Source: Halobacteriales archaeon QS_4_69_34 (lineage in GTDB: Archaea > Halobacteriota > Halobacteria > Halobacteriales > Halococcaceae). Taken from it: a stretch of 64,000 nucleotides of DNA. Position numbers and translations under genes: made by a program. The notes under the pieces are model-generated. The model saw nothing but the letters and a program-made list of their open reading frames with translations, made no database searches and was not told where the DNA came from. Of this stretch, positions 52,177 to 60,296 are shown piece by piece. The first letter of the stretch is position 1. Each line of letters begins with the position of its first letter. The stretch lies in assembly GCA_003021045.1 (NCBI GenBank), contig PXRN01000026.1, positions 1 through 64,000 of the forward strand, in the 5' to 3' direction.

Positions 52177-52449
52177 TCACTCGCCGGTGCGGCGTTCCTC
52201 CCATGCCCGGCGGGCCTCGCGGCCGGCGGGGAGGACGACCCAGAAGACGAGCGCGCCGACGATGGCGAAGTAAAACAGCGTCTCCCGGAGGAGCAACGCG
52301 GCGGTTCCATAGGCGCCGAGGGTCGAGGGGGCCTCGCCGATGAGCTGTGTCTCCTCGAAGCCGGGCGTGGTGTACCACCCCGAGACGATCATCCAGCCGA
52401 ACAGCCCCACGACGAGGATCCCCAACCCCTTGACGAACTCGTCACTCAT
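52177..52449 (-). CDS. Small membrane protein of the bc cluster (DUF7314-like)
   Basis: 90 aa. Two membrane segments: FVKGLGILVVGLFGWMIVSG and LRETLFYFAIVGALVFWVVL. The short polar loop contains YTTPGFEETQLIGEAPSTLG. Its ATG at 52449 overlaps the end of the preceding gene by eight bases, so it is the last gene of the cytochrome bc operon. Possibly an accessory subunit. Confidence 0.78.
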   Translation of the reverse strand: MSDEFVKGLGILVVGLFGWMIVSGWYTTPGFEETQLIGEAPSTLGAYGTAALLLRETLFYFAIVGALVFWVVLPAGREARRAWEERRTGE

Positions 52450-52855
52450 TTTCCTTCCCTTCGTTGCCACCGGCTTGAGCCTTCCGCATCCCCCGAGTCC
52501 GAAACCGCGTCGAGAAGGCGTACACCGCGGCCCCGAGGACGATCGCGGCGAGGCCGGCGAGCGCGAGTAGCGGATCGACCTCCCCGGGAGCCGCCTGCCC
52601 GCGGTCGGTCGCGGCATCGAGCAACACGAACCCCGCGAGCACGCCCGTGACGGCGATCAGCGTCGCGAACACCGTGACGGTCTTGTACAGCCGCAGGGGC
52701 ACGATCACGCCGTTGCCCTCCGTCGCCGTGCGCTCCGTCGTCCCCTCCGTGGCCTGGGACCCGCTCGCGGCGCGATCGGTCGCGTCCGCGGCGGCCGGGG
52801 CCGGCGCCTCGGACCGCCGCCCCCTCTCTCCGTCCTCGTCCCCATCCCCCGGCAT
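52442..52855 (-). CDS. Membrane protein of the bc cluster (DUF7315-like)
   Basis: 137 aa. Residues 1-48 are acidic and Thr/Ala-rich; two membrane segments follow (YKTVTVFATLIAVTGVLAGF and LLALAGLAAIVLGAAVYAFS), then the basic FRTRGMRKAQAGG. It starts three bases after the stop of the cytochrome b C-terminal gene and overlaps the next gene, so it belongs to the operon. Confidence 0.78.
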   Translation of the reverse strand: MPGDGDEDGERGRRSEAPAPAAADATDRAASGSQATEGTTERTATEGNGVIVPLRLYKTVTVFATLIAVTGVLAGFVLLDAATDRGQAAPGEVDPLLALAGLAAIVLGAAVYAFSTRFRTRGMRKAQAGGNEGKENE

Positions 52856-52858
52856 CGA

Positions 52859-53701
52859 CTACTTCGGGGGTCGGAGCCGGTAGTAGCGCCGGTTGAGCGA
52901 GAACATGTAGCCCTCCCGCATCGTCTTCAGTACCGCGTAGGTGATGAACCCGCCGACGAAGGGCAACAGGAAGGTCAGATCGAACAGGAGATGCGAGTCG
53001 ATCGGCACGAGATTTTTGATCGACAGCGCGCTGATCGTCGCGGCGAAGATCACGCCGAACACGCCGACGGCCGCCCAGAACGGCTGCTCGACGGGCCGGC
53101 GGGCGCTGCCCTTGTTCAGGAAGGGGACGATGGCGATCACGCCCACCACCACAAGGTTGGCGAGCACGCCGTAGGTCCGGTCGGCCATGAGCTTCTCGCC
53201 GCCGAGGATGGCGAGCTCGGGGTTGAGCGGGCCGAGTTTGAGGAGTCCGAACGACCAGTAGAGATACCAGTCGGGCAGGATGATCGCGGGCGTCGTGCTC
53301 GGGTCGGCCGGCGCGGCCATCTCCGGGGGCAGCGTCGCCGAGAGGAGGATAATGAGGCCAACGAAAAACGAGGTCAGCGAGAGGTTCCGGATCATCTCGT
53401 GGGGCCACGTCGGGAACGCGAGTACGTCCCGCTCGATGTAGTCGGACTCGGTACGCAGGTCCTGGTCCTCCCGGCGGGCGCGCTCGAAGTACTCGTAGGT
53501 AAGCCGACCGAGTCCCTGTGTGCGCTCCTTGCGCTCGCGCCACGTCGGCGTCTCGTCGTCCGGCGCGACGATACCGGTCCCGTCGGCGACCGGCTCGCCG
53601 CCATCCGTCTCAGCGTCCGGCTCGCCGCCGTCCGTCATCGCCCGGCCGCCGGTCTCCGCCCGGTCCGGCTCGTCCGCGTCGGTGGTGTCGGTGTCACTCA
53701 T
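52859..53701 (-). CDS. petD: Cytochrome b C-terminal-domain subunit (subunit IV-like)
   Basis: 280 aa. After about 70 disordered acidic residues and an amphipathic stretch (RLTYEYFERARREDQDLRTE), MIRNLSLTSFFVGLIILLSA, then the quinone-site motif PAIILPDWYLYWSFGLLKL (PDWY variant of PEWY), and further membrane segments (YGVLANLVVVGVIAIVPFLN, FWAAVGVFGVIFAATISALS, LLFDLTFLLPFVGGFITYAV). This corresponds to helices E-H of cytochrome b, encoded separately as in b6f subunit IV. It forms the quinol-oxidation site with the cytochrome b and Rieske proteins. Confidence 0.88.
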   Translation of the reverse strand: MSDTDTTDADEPDRAETGGRAMTDGGEPDAETDGGEPVADGTGIVAPDDETPTWRERKERTQGLGRLTYEYFERARREDQDLRTESDYIERDVLAFPTWPHEMIRNLSLTSFFVGLIILLSATLPPEMAAPADPSTTPAIILPDWYLYWSFGLLKLGPLNPELAILGGEKLMADRTYGVLANLVVVGVIAIVPFLNKGSARRPVEQPFWAAVGVFGVIFAATISALSIKNLVPIDSHLLFDLTFLLPFVGGFITYAVLKTMREGYMFSLNRRYYRLRPPK

Positions 53702-53716
53702 GAGTGGGTCCTCGTA

Positions 53717-54511
53717 CTAGTGGGGTTCCGCGATGCCCTGCATCCAGACGATGCCGATGTGGACGGCGATCAGCGCCGTCACGACGAACGGCAGGAAGAA
53801 GACGTGGAGGATGTACATCCGCAGGAGCGTCGCCTGCGTGAGGGTGAACCCGCCGAACAGCAGCTGGGCGACCCACTCGCCGATCAGCGGGATCGAGAGG
53901 GACATCTCGACGCCGATCTGGCCCGCCCAGAAGGAGAGCTGGTTCCACGGCAGGAGATAGCCCGAGTAGCCAAAGACCATCGTCAGCGAGATGAGGACGA
54001 TGCCGAGGATCCAGTTGAGCTCGCGGGGCTCCTTGTACGCCCCGGTGAAGTACACGCGGAGCATATGGAGGAACACGGCGGCGGTCATCACCTGGGCGCT
54101 CCACCGGTGGATCGACCGGAGCATGTACCCGAAGTTCAGGTCGGTCATGATGAACGCGACCGTGTTGAACGCCGAGGAGGGGTCCCCCGTCGTCGCCGGA
54201 GCGTAGTAAAAGCCAAGCAAGGCCCCCGAGATGGCCGCGACGACGTACGCGATGGTCGAGAAGCTCCCGAGCGCGTAGAGGGGATACCAGTACCAGAACT
54301 TGTTGTCGAGGTTGTACTGTTCGGTGTGGCTCTTCGGCATCTGCAAGTTGACCTTGTAATAGAGGTCCTCCAGGACTTCGAGGTAGTCGACGACGCGCAG
54401 GCGCTTGTCGAGCCAGATCAGGACGGTGAGGTAGGCCCCCTCGACCGGCGTGAGGTCGCGCTCTTCCATCCAGCCCTTGTGGTCGTGTTCTTCCTTCCGT
54501 TCGAGGCTCAC
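53717..54511 (-). CDS. petB: Cytochrome b (b6-type, N-terminal four-helix subunit)
   Basis: 264 aa. The four haem ligands are H135 and H149 (SIHRWSAQVMTAAVFLHMLR, spacing x13) and H236 and H251 (spacing x14 as in cytochrome b6). YKEPRELNWILGIVLISLTM, VFGYSGYLLPWNQLSFW and the membrane helices around them fill the fold. It shuttles electrons across the membrane between quinone sites. The N-terminal 85 residues include an extra amphipathic region (TVLIWLDKRLRVVDYLEVLE). Start 54511 overlaps nothing and lies three bases after the Rieske stop. Confidence 0.93.
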   Translation of the reverse strand: MSLERKEEHDHKGWMEERDLTPVEGAYLTVLIWLDKRLRVVDYLEVLEDLYYKVNLQMPKSHTEQYNLDNKFWYWYPLYALGSFSTIAYVVAAISGALLGFYYAPATTGDPSSAFNTVAFIMTDLNFGYMLRSIHRWSAQVMTAAVFLHMLRVYFTGAYKEPRELNWILGIVLISLTMVFGYSGYLLPWNQLSFWAGQIGVEMSLSIPLIGEWVAQLLFGGFTLTQATLLRMYILHVFFLPFVVTALIAVHIGIVWMQGIAEPH

Positions 54512-54514
54512 GGA

Positions 54515-55378
54515 TCACTCACCTCCTCCGTCGTTCGGGCGCGGCAGCGCGATGAACTGTGATCTGACGATGCTGAAAGGATCGTAGACCGACTGGTGGC
54601 ACGGACAGTACACCGCGTTCTCCCCGCCGAACTTCTCACTGCCCGGCAGCGATTTGAACCCCGGCACACAGCAAAAGTGCGTACATTTGTCCATCCACGC
54701 GATGAATCCGTCCTGAGTGCTCGCCTGCAGCCAGTCGGCGTACTGGCTGTCGCCCTGGGCCATCTCCTCGATTTCGGTGCTCCGGAGCACCTGGATCGGG
54801 ATCGTCTCGACGTTGCCCTCCGAGCGCCACCGCCCCATCGCGGGCTTGCCGAGCCCGCTGTCGCCGATCTCGTTGCCCCAGTCCCGGTAATCGTCGAACA
54901 TCTCCTTTTTGAGGGGCTCGCCCGGCTCGACGTCGCTCTGCCACTCGTAGGGCGGCGAGTCCGCGGAGACGAAGGTGTTGTCCTGATCGGCCTCCGGCTG
55001 GAGGCCCGCGTAGGTCTGCACCCCGCAGTACTGGAACCACTCGGCGCCGTAGGAGTAGCCGGCGATCTCCGTCGTGGCGACCTGTACTTCCCGACCCCGG
55101 ACCGTTTTGGTCTCGTACTCGGGGAACACCCCCCTGAGCGTGCCGTCGTCGTCGATCTCGATGGGGATCTGGGGCATCCCCCGGGGCGCGGGGCCGTCGG
55201 TGTTCTCGATGCCGAAAAACTGCGTCGGTCCGCCGCCACCGCCGGTCGGCGAGGTGGCCGTCGAGAGGCTGGCCGCGCCCGTGACCCCGGTCGCGCCGAG
55301 CGCCGACGCCCCGACGACGCCCTTCACGAAGCGCCTGCGGCCCGATTCTGCCGGATACTTGTCGTCGTCTGCGGACAT
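54515..55378 (-). CDS. Rieske iron-sulfur protein of the bc complex
   Basis: 287 aa. The twin-arginine signal ESGRRRFVKGVVGASALGAT (residues 11-30) anchors and exports the protein. The [2Fe-2S] site is C232-T-H234 (CTHFCCVPGF) and C258-P-C260-H261 (YCPCHQSVYDPF), with the disulfide pair C237 and C260. It takes electrons from quinol and passes them to the halocyanin encoded two genes upstream. About 100 extra residues lie between signal and cluster domain compared with bacterial Rieske proteins. Confidence 0.93.
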   Translation of the reverse strand: MSADDDKYPAESGRRRFVKGVVGASALGATGVTGAASLSTATSPTGGGGGPTQFFGIENTDGPAPRGMPQIPIEIDDDGTLRGVFPEYETKTVRGREVQVATTEIAGYSYGAEWFQYCGVQTYAGLQPEADQDNTFVSADSPPYEWQSDVEPGEPLKKEMFDDYRDWGNEIGDSGLGKPAMGRWRSEGNVETIPIQVLRSTEIEEMAQGDSQYADWLQASTQDGFIAWMDKCTHFCCVPGFKSLPGSEKFGGENAVYCPCHQSVYDPFSIVRSQFIALPRPNDGGGE

Positions 55379-55380
55379 GG

Positions 55381-55767
55381 TTATCGTTTGTAGTAGGGGT
55401 AGACCGCGCGCTTGATGCCGTCCAGTGCGCCGTCGGTGATGGTGGTGCCGTCGACGTCCTCCTCGCGGATGTAGAGATCCTCCCACTTGCGCCGGCGCTT
55501 CTTGACGATCATCACGTCCGGGAGGAACTCCTTGCGATACAGCAGGAGGACGAAGGCGAGATCGATGAAGATCCCCGCGAGGAGCCCGCCGAGGAACATG
55601 TTGCCGACCTCGGTGAGGCCCCAGCCGCCGACGAGCCCGTAGCTGAACAGTCCCACGAGGACGACCTCGATCACGGTCAGGAGCACGATGGCGATCGCCG
55701 CCGCGGTGCTCTCTCTGGCCGGCTCGTAGCGGTGGATGTCGCCGTAGGTGCTGCCCGTCGAGGACAT
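55381..55767 (-). CDS. Membrane protein of the bc cluster (DUF7318-like)
   Basis: 128 aa. Segments at about residues 22-44 (AAAIAIVLLTVIEVVLVGLF) and 53-74 (TEVGNMFLGGLLAGIFIDLA) followed by a cytoplasmic basic domain (LLYRKEFLPDVMIVKKRRRK, KWEDLYIREEDVDG). It is separated from the halocyanin and Rieske genes by one or two bases, so the three form one operon. Probably an assembly or accessory subunit. Confidence 0.8.
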   Translation of the reverse strand: MSSTGSTYGDIHRYEPARESTAAAIAIVLLTVIEVVLVGLFSYGLVGGWGLTEVGNMFLGGLLAGIFIDLAFVLLLYRKEFLPDVMIVKKRRRKWEDLYIREEDVDGTTITDGALDGIKRAVYPYYKR

Positions 55768-55768
55768 C

Positions 55769-56440
55769 TCAGTCCCCTCCCTTCGCCCGTGGCGACTCGC
55801 CGTACTTCAACACGAAGAAGGTGTAGACGAACGTGACCGTCATCATGAGCAGCGTGGCGATCCCGACGAAGTGCGCCTGAAACGGGACGCCCATCTCCTC
55901 GGGGTCGGCCTCCTCGCTCCCGCCTCCGCCACCCTCGCCCCCGCCACCGCCTTCGGCGACCTCGATGGTGCCTTCCATGCCGGCGGAGGCATGTGGCTCG
56001 CAGACGTAGGGGAAGCTGCCGGTCTCCTCGAACGGCGGGGTGGTGAAGCTGAACCCGGTGTCCTCGATCGGGAGGTGGCCCCAGTCGCCCTCCTCGGGGG
56101 CGACGTTGTGCCCGTCGGACTCCCAGACGAACTCCACGGCCGTCCCCGGTGCGATCGTCAGCTCCTCGGGCTCGAACACGAAGTCGCCGCCCGGGCCGAC
56201 CACTACCTGCTTCGTCGAGCCGCCGCCAGCGGCCCCGCCACCCGTGGCGTTTCCGCTCGCGTTGCCGGCACTGGTGTTGCCCGTGGCGTTTCCACTCGCG
56301 TTGCCGCCCGTTGCGTTGCCGCCGGGGGTCCCGGTGCTCGTGGTGGAGGAGGCGTTCTCCTGTGCGCCGGCGGGGGCCGAGGCGGCGGCCGCCCCGCCCG
56401 CCGCGGCGCTTGCCGCCAACAGGAAGCTCCGCCTGTGCAT
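55769..56440 (-). CDS. Halocyanin-like blue copper protein with C-terminal membrane anchor
   Basis: 223 aa. An RR-containing signal peptide (MHRRSFLLAASAAAGGAAAA), then a NATGG/NASGN linker dense in N-glycosylation sequons. The plastocyanin domain has copper ligands H111 (DGHNVAPEEG), C147, H150 and M155 (FPYVCEPHASAGMEGTIEVA). A Gly/Glu-rich spacer leads to a membrane helix at about 188-211 (FVGIATLLMMTVTFVYTFFV). It is the probable electron acceptor of the Rieske protein on the outer face. Unlike classic lipid-anchored halocyanins it is anchored by a C-terminal helix. Confidence 0.9.
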   Translation of the reverse strand: MHRRSFLLAASAAAGGAAAASAPAGAQENASSTTSTGTPGGNATGGNASGNATGNTSAGNASGNATGGGAAGGGSTKQVVVGPGGDFVFEPEELTIAPGTAVEFVWESDGHNVAPEEGDWGHLPIEDTGFSFTTPPFEETGSFPYVCEPHASAGMEGTIEVAEGGGGGEGGGGGSEEADPEEMGVPFQAHFVGIATLLMMTVTFVYTFFVLKYGESPRAKGGD

Positions 56441-56501
56441 CTGTGTTCGCAGTTGGGCTGTGCGCTGTATAAACCCACCGGATGCAGGGGCGTGTACCCG
56501 T

Positions 56502-57521
56502 TCAGGCGGCTGGATTCGGACCCTCGTCCCCGGTCGTCTCTGCCCCCTCCTCGTCGGTCGCCCCGGCGCGCTCGCGCCCCGCCTCGGCGGAGGCCTCCGT
56601 CGCCCCGTCGCGGCCGTCGAGTTCGGGAATCTCCGGCCGTGCGCCGGCGTCGGTCTCGATCGCGCGCAGCCGGCTCCGGTACTCCTCGGCGCGAAAGCCG
56701 TCGGAGAGCCGGGCGTTCGCCACTTGGAGAAACAGAAAGAGCGCGAACACGAGGAAGGCGAGCCCGGCGACCGGCGCGACGACGGTCGCGACCCCGCCGA
56801 ACAGCCAGACGCCGACCAGCGCGAGCCCCGCGAGGAGCTGGCTGGCCGCGATGGCTTGCAGCATCCAGTTGCCGAGCTCGCCCGTGCCCTCGGGTACGTC
56901 CTCGGGGTCGGGCAGCGGGTTCTCCTCCGTGATCTCGGGTACCTCGTAGTCGTCCATCGAGCACAGCGCCACCGTGGGCTCGACGTCCCGGCGGACGGTC
57001 CCCCGGCCCTCGACGCTGCCGTCGGGGTACACGACCGCGTAGCCCTCGTCGGAGTAGGCGACGAGTCCATCGATCTCGGGGGCGCGCTCGATCCGTGCGA
57101 AGACGTCTCGGCTGCTGATCCGGCTCTTCAGGTCGGCCTCGACGCGATCGATCAGCCGATCGCCCGTGATCCACGTCTCGGGATCGAAGGCAGCCTCCCA
57201 CTCCGCAGCGCTCATCTGCGCCATGTCCTCCGGGCCGAAGTCCTCGAAGTCGTAGCGCTCCTCGACGTCCCGGCGGAGCGCCTCGGTCGAGCGCTCGGTC
57301 GGCGTATCCGTCGAGTCCCCCTCGTCCGCGGCGCTCGTGTCGGCCGCCTCCTCGCCGTCGGCGCTCGCTCCGCTGGCCGCGCCGGCCCCGGTCGGGTCCG
57401 CCGCGTCGCTCGCGCCGGCGCCGTCCGCCTCGTCGCCGTCGGTCGCCACGGCGGGGTCGCTCGCGCCGCTCTCGGCCCCGTCGTCGACCCCCTCCGGCGG
57501 CGTGGATCGGGAGTCGGCCAT
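56502..57521 (-). CDS. Membrane protein heading the bc cluster (DUF7319-like)
   Basis: 339 aa. Residues 1-80 are Ala/Asp/Gly-rich and disordered. EERYDFEDFGPEDMAQMSAA, EWEAAFDPETWITGDRLIDR, SRISSRDVFARIERAPEIDG and EGYAVVYPDGSVEGRGTVRR form a soluble domain, then two membrane helices follow (MLQAIAASQLLAGLALVGVW, VAPVAGLAFLVFALFLFLQV) and an acidic tail. It is the first minus-strand gene of the cluster and divergent from the DUF7321-like gene. Its function is unknown. Confidence 0.78.
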   Translation of the reverse strand: MADSRSTPPEGVDDGAESGASDPAVATDGDEADGAGASDAADPTGAGAASGASADGEEAADTSAADEGDSTDTPTERSTEALRRDVEERYDFEDFGPEDMAQMSAAEWEAAFDPETWITGDRLIDRVEADLKSRISSRDVFARIERAPEIDGLVAYSDEGYAVVYPDGSVEGRGTVRRDVEPTVALCSMDDYEVPEITEENPLPDPEDVPEGTGELGNWMLQAIAASQLLAGLALVGVWLFGGVATVVAPVAGLAFLVFALFLFLQVANARLSDGFRAEEYRSRLRAIETDAGARPEIPELDGRDGATEASAEAGRERAGATDEEGAETTGDEGPNPAA

Positions 57522-57619
57522 CGCCCTCGGCTACGGGCCCGAGCGGAATACGTCTTCGGGATCGGTAGCTCAGCTCGGGTTTCGCCACGCTTTAGCGCCG
57601 CGCGACCCTCGAAGACGGT

Positions 57620-58108
57620 GTGCTGGGACTGACCGACGCGGCGATCGCCACCGCGGTCGCAGCGTCGGTCACCCTCAGTTTCCCCTGTTTTCTCTACGGG
57701 GCGTGGATCGTGATCGACAACGATCCCGTGACGTGGTCAGTGCTCACCCGCCACCTCGCGTACATCCTCACCGGGCTCGCGCTCACCACGGTCCCCCTCG
57801 TCGGCTGGATGCTCCCGCGGCTGTTCGACCAGCTGGGCGGGCTCGCCGTCGTGCACGCCTTCCTCGGGCTCCAGGCCTACGCGATGCTCGCGTTCGCGTT
57901 CACCGGGATCGTCCGCATCTTCCGCGCGAAGCACGAGTACGACCTCTATCACGACTACGACGCGGAGGTACTGCTCGACGAGATCGGCTCCGAGAACATG
58001 CAGTTCTGGCGGCGGCGGCTCCGCATCGGCGTCTTCGGCTACGTCCTGTTCTGGCTGCTGGCCTACGTCGTCGGCGTTGCTCGCTACGCTATCCTGTATC
58101 TCGTCTGA
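57620..58108 (+). CDS. Membrane protein (DUF7321-like)
   Basis: 162 aa with four membrane segments (AIATAVAASVTLSFPCFLYG, HLAYILTGLALTTVPLVGWM, VHAFLGLQAYAMLAFAFTGI, GVFGYVLFWLLAYVVGVARY). FRAKHEYDLYHDYDAEVLLD is a charged cytoplasmic loop. It is divergent from the bc operon with about 98 bases between starts; the arrangement of its conserved His residues resembles small haem-binding membrane proteins but no axial pair is certain. GTG at 57620 is the only good start. Confidence 0.75.
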   Translation: MLGLTDAAIATAVAASVTLSFPCFLYGAWIVIDNDPVTWSVLTRHLAYILTGLALTTVPLVGWMLPRLFDQLGGLAVVHAFLGLQAYAMLAFAFTGIVRIFRAKHEYDLYHDYDAEVLLDEIGSENMQFWRRRLRIGVFGYVLFWLLAYVVGVARYAILYLV

Positions 58109-58434
58109 GCGCCGGGCGCTCGCTGCCGGCTCGCGCTCGACGCGCTGTCGCCTGCGGCCGGCTGCCCGTCCCGGTGAACCTGGCACGGCAGCCCCCAGCA
58201 GGTGGGGGATCGCCGGGTGCTGCCGTGCGGTCGTCCGCCGAAAGCCCGGCAGGTGGGGCCACCGGGCGATGCCATGCAGCCGTCTCGGCTGCGTCTGGAC
58301 TTCGCGGCCGCCGTTAAAGAACCCGGCGACGGTTCGCGTTCGTTCGCGCTCGAACGGGCCGTAATCGTCCGAAACGGAAGTGAACGATGACTCCGTTCAA
58401 GCCCTACCAGCCCGAATCCCGGCCGGGTGAAACC
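58109..58434. other. Intergenic region with strong secondary structure
   Basis: 326 bases between two plus-strand genes. It contains three consecutive hairpins at 58183-58292 (listed separately). A ccgttaaagaac box lies near 58311-58322. An in-frame ATG at 58387 could extend the zinc-ribbon gene upstream. Confidence 0.5.
58183..58292 (+). ncRNA. Structured RNA candidate (three tandem hairpins)
   Basis: Hairpin 1: gcacggcagc (58183-58192) pairs perfectly with gctgccgtgc (58219-58228) and encloses a ccccc/ggggg inner stem. Hairpin 2: gcccgg (58244-58249) pairs with ccgggc (58262-58267). Hairpin 3: gcagcc (58276-58281) pairs with ggctgc (58287-58292). Hairpins 1 and 2 share an imperfect repeated word (gcaggtgggg ... 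ccgggt/c ... gccgtgc/gccatgc). There is no T run, so it is not an obvious terminator. I do not recognise a known RNA family. Confidence 0.4.
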
Positions 58435-58605
58435 ATGGGGCTCGTCGAACGAGTGAAACGAGCGGTCACGGACGACGCCGAGGAACAGTACACCTACCGG
58501 TGCGGTCGCTGTGAGAGCGAGTTCGAGTCCACGGAGGCACATATGGGGAAAGTCGAGTGCCCCGACTGTGGCTCGCACGACCTCCGAACGGTCGCCACGG
58601 GCTGA
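58435..58605 (+). CDS. Small zinc-ribbon protein
   Basis: 56 aa from ATG 58435 (MGLVERVKRAVTDDAEEQYT), or 72 aa from ATG 58387. YRCGRCESEFESTEAHMGKV and ECPDCGSHDLRTVATG hold two CxxC pairs forming one zinc ribbon. Haloarchaea have many such mini-proteins, and several affect swarming, biofilm or stress phenotypes. I favour 58435 because relatives start with an MGLxxRVKRAL helix. Confidence 0.75.
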   Translation: MGLVERVKRAVTDDAEEQYTYRCGRCESEFESTEAHMGKVECPDCGSHDLRTVATG

Positions 58606-58644
58606 TGAGTCCCAGCAGGAGGGACAAGCGGCGTGCTACCCCAC

Positions 58645-58683
58645 CCTCGCCGCTGGCGAGGTCCACGTCGGCGTTGAGCTTCG
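58645..58683. repeat. Direct repeat, left copy (duplicated nth 3' end)
   Basis: 39 bases matching 59494-59532 with three mismatches. The right copy encodes the last residues of Nth (KLDADVDLASGEV); this copy reads KLNADVDLASGE on the minus strand and then diverges. The two copies bracket the frameshifted gene at 58723-59435. Confidence 0.75.
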
Positions 58684-58722
58684 GGGGCGCCCGGTTTACT
58701 TAGTATCGACCACGAATCTCAT

Positions 58723-59435
58723 CTACGAGTGCGCCGATGCCCTCGTAGCCAACATGGCCGTACCTAAAAACGGTGTCTCCAGCAGTCCGATGACTCGACC
58801 GTCGACGCGTAGGTCGTACAGCGTATACGTCCCGTTGGCCGCACTCCATGTGTCGACAGCGTCGGTCGAACACGCCTCATGGAGTACGCTTGCACAGTAC
58901 GTCGAATAGGTGATGATCCAGTCCACGTCGGGATTCTCCCGCAGCGTTCCGAGCAGGCAGTCGGTACGGCCCGGTGTCACTTCGCGGCGGTACTCCTCTG
59001 GATTAGCCCAGATGTGGTCGTAGGGTGCAATCGTTCTCTTACTCTTTTCTTCGGGAGCGGGAAGAACTCTCCCGAAAAGTGATCACTCAGCGTCCGGCAA
59101 AACTGCGGGTCCTCGAACAGCACCCGCTTGACGGCACTCGACGTAACGGGTCTGCCGTGGAACGCGAGCAGGAAAGCGGCCTGATAGTGCCACATCGTGG
59201 TATTGGTAAACGTCGAGAGTGGTCGTCCGAAGGTGTTCTCCCACGCGTTGCGGAAGTCGACCGCGATGCCGAACGCACGGCGAGCCTCGAAGTATTCTCT
59301 CCACGTATCCACGTTTTCACACTTCGATAGCGCGATGCTCTCTTCTCGCCCGATGAACCAGTACTTGCCGTTCGGGTTGCCGAACCCGAGCCAGTTGTAG
59401 AGATTATCGCGGACGAGTGACTCGTCGAGAGGCAT
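58723..59435 (-). pseudogene. UDG-like / unrecognised protein, frameshifted cargo gene
   Basis: ATG at 59435 starts MPLDESLVRDNLYNWLGFGN, then KYWFIGREESIALSKCENVD, RRAFGIAVDFRNAWENTFGR and TMWHYQAAFLLAFHGRP. Near 59045, after GEFFPLP, homologous-looking sequence continues in another frame (EEKSKRTIAPYDHIWANPEE, YRREVTPGRTDCLLGTLREN, VDWIITYSTYCASVLHEACS) to TAG at 58725-58723. The first frame instead stops at 58977. The NWLGFGNP...WFIGREES opening recalls uracil-DNA-glycosylase-fold proteins, but I am not certain. GC content is lower than the flanks, and the gene sits between two copies of the nth 3' end, pointing to an inserted, decaying gene. Confidence 0.6.
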
Positions 59436-59485
59436 ACGCGCAACTGACGAAACTGCCGGAAAGCTGTTTCGTTCTGGGTTTTTTG

Positions 59486-60169
59486 TCACCACACCTCGCC
59501 GCTGGCGAGATCCACGTCGGCATCGAGCTTCGAGGACGGGCAGACGTCTTCGAGAACGCAGTCGTCGCAGTCGGGGTTGCGGGCGGTGCAGGTCGCCCGG
59601 CCGTGGTCGATGAACAGGTGGGTGACCCGCCGCCACTCCCCTTCCGAGACGGCGTCCATCAGGTCGGTCTCGATCCGTTCCGGACGGTCCGCCTCCGTGA
59701 GTCCGAGCCGGCGTGCGAGCCGCCGGACGTGGGTGTCGACGACGACGCCCTTGACGACGTCGTGGCCGTGCTGAAGCACCACGTTCGCGGTCTTGCGCCC
59801 CACGCCCGCGAGGTCGGTCAGCGCGGCCATCGTATCCGGGACCGCGCCGTCGTGCTCCTCGACGAGGATCTCGCCCGTTTCCCGCAGGTAGCCCGCCTTG
59901 TTGTTGTGGAAGGTGATACCGTAGATGGCCTCGGCGAGTTCCTCCTCCGACGCGTTCGCGTAGGCCGCGGCCGTCGGGTAGGTCTCGAACAGGGCTGGCG
60001 TGACCTCGTTGACGCGCTCGTCGGTACACTGCGCGGAGAGGATCACGGCCACGAGGAGTTCGAGCCGGTTCGAAAAGTCCAGCGAGATGGTCGCGTCCGG
60101 GTAGGCGACCGCGAGGCGGTCGAGGACCGCCGCGGCCTGTGCCTCCCGGGAGTCGAGCGAGGTGCCCAT
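59486..60169 (-). CDS. nth: Endonuclease III (DNA glycosylase/AP lyase)
   Basis: 227 aa. LELLVAVILSAQCTDERVNE and FETYPTAAAYANASEEELAE start the helical core; LTDLAGVGRKTANVVLQHGH is the helix-hairpin-helix with the catalytic Lys (K of GRKTA), VVVDTHVRRLARRLGLTEAD provides the catalytic Asp, and CTARNPDCDDCVLEDVC is the [4Fe-4S] loop (C-x6-C-x2-C-x5-C). It removes oxidised pyrimidines in base-excision repair. Its C-terminal codons lie in the right copy of the 39-base direct repeat. Confidence 0.95.
   Translation of the reverse strand: MGTSLDSREAQAAAVLDRLAVAYPDATISLDFSNRLELLVAVILSAQCTDERVNEVTPALFETYPTAAAYANASEEELAEAIYGITFHNNKAGYLRETGEILVEEHDGAVPDTMAALTDLAGVGRKTANVVLQHGHDVVKGVVVDTHVRRLARRLGLTEADRPERIETDLMDAVSEGEWRRVTHLFIDHGRATCTARNPDCDDCVLEDVCPSSKLDADVDLASGEVW
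59494..59532. repeat. Direct repeat, right copy (3' end of nth)
   Basis: 39 bases forming the last codons of intact nth; three mismatches to the left copy at 58645-58683. Confidence 0.75.
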
Positions 60170-60267
60170 GTGGGTCGGTCGGACGGCCCCGATTTGGGCG
60201 GTTCGGTCCGGTTCTCCTGCGCTATCGACCGAGATCCCGTCGGCCGACGGGCGAGGGAGCGGTGGTC

Positions 60268-60273
60268 TTAAAC
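60268..60273 (+). promoter_or_regulatory. TATA-like box of mvaD
   Basis: TTAAAC lies 24-29 bases before the mvaD ATG at 60297, in a GC-rich divergent region shared with nth. Confidence 0.5.
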
Positions 60274-60296
60274 GCGTCTCGGTCGCCCCACGGCAC

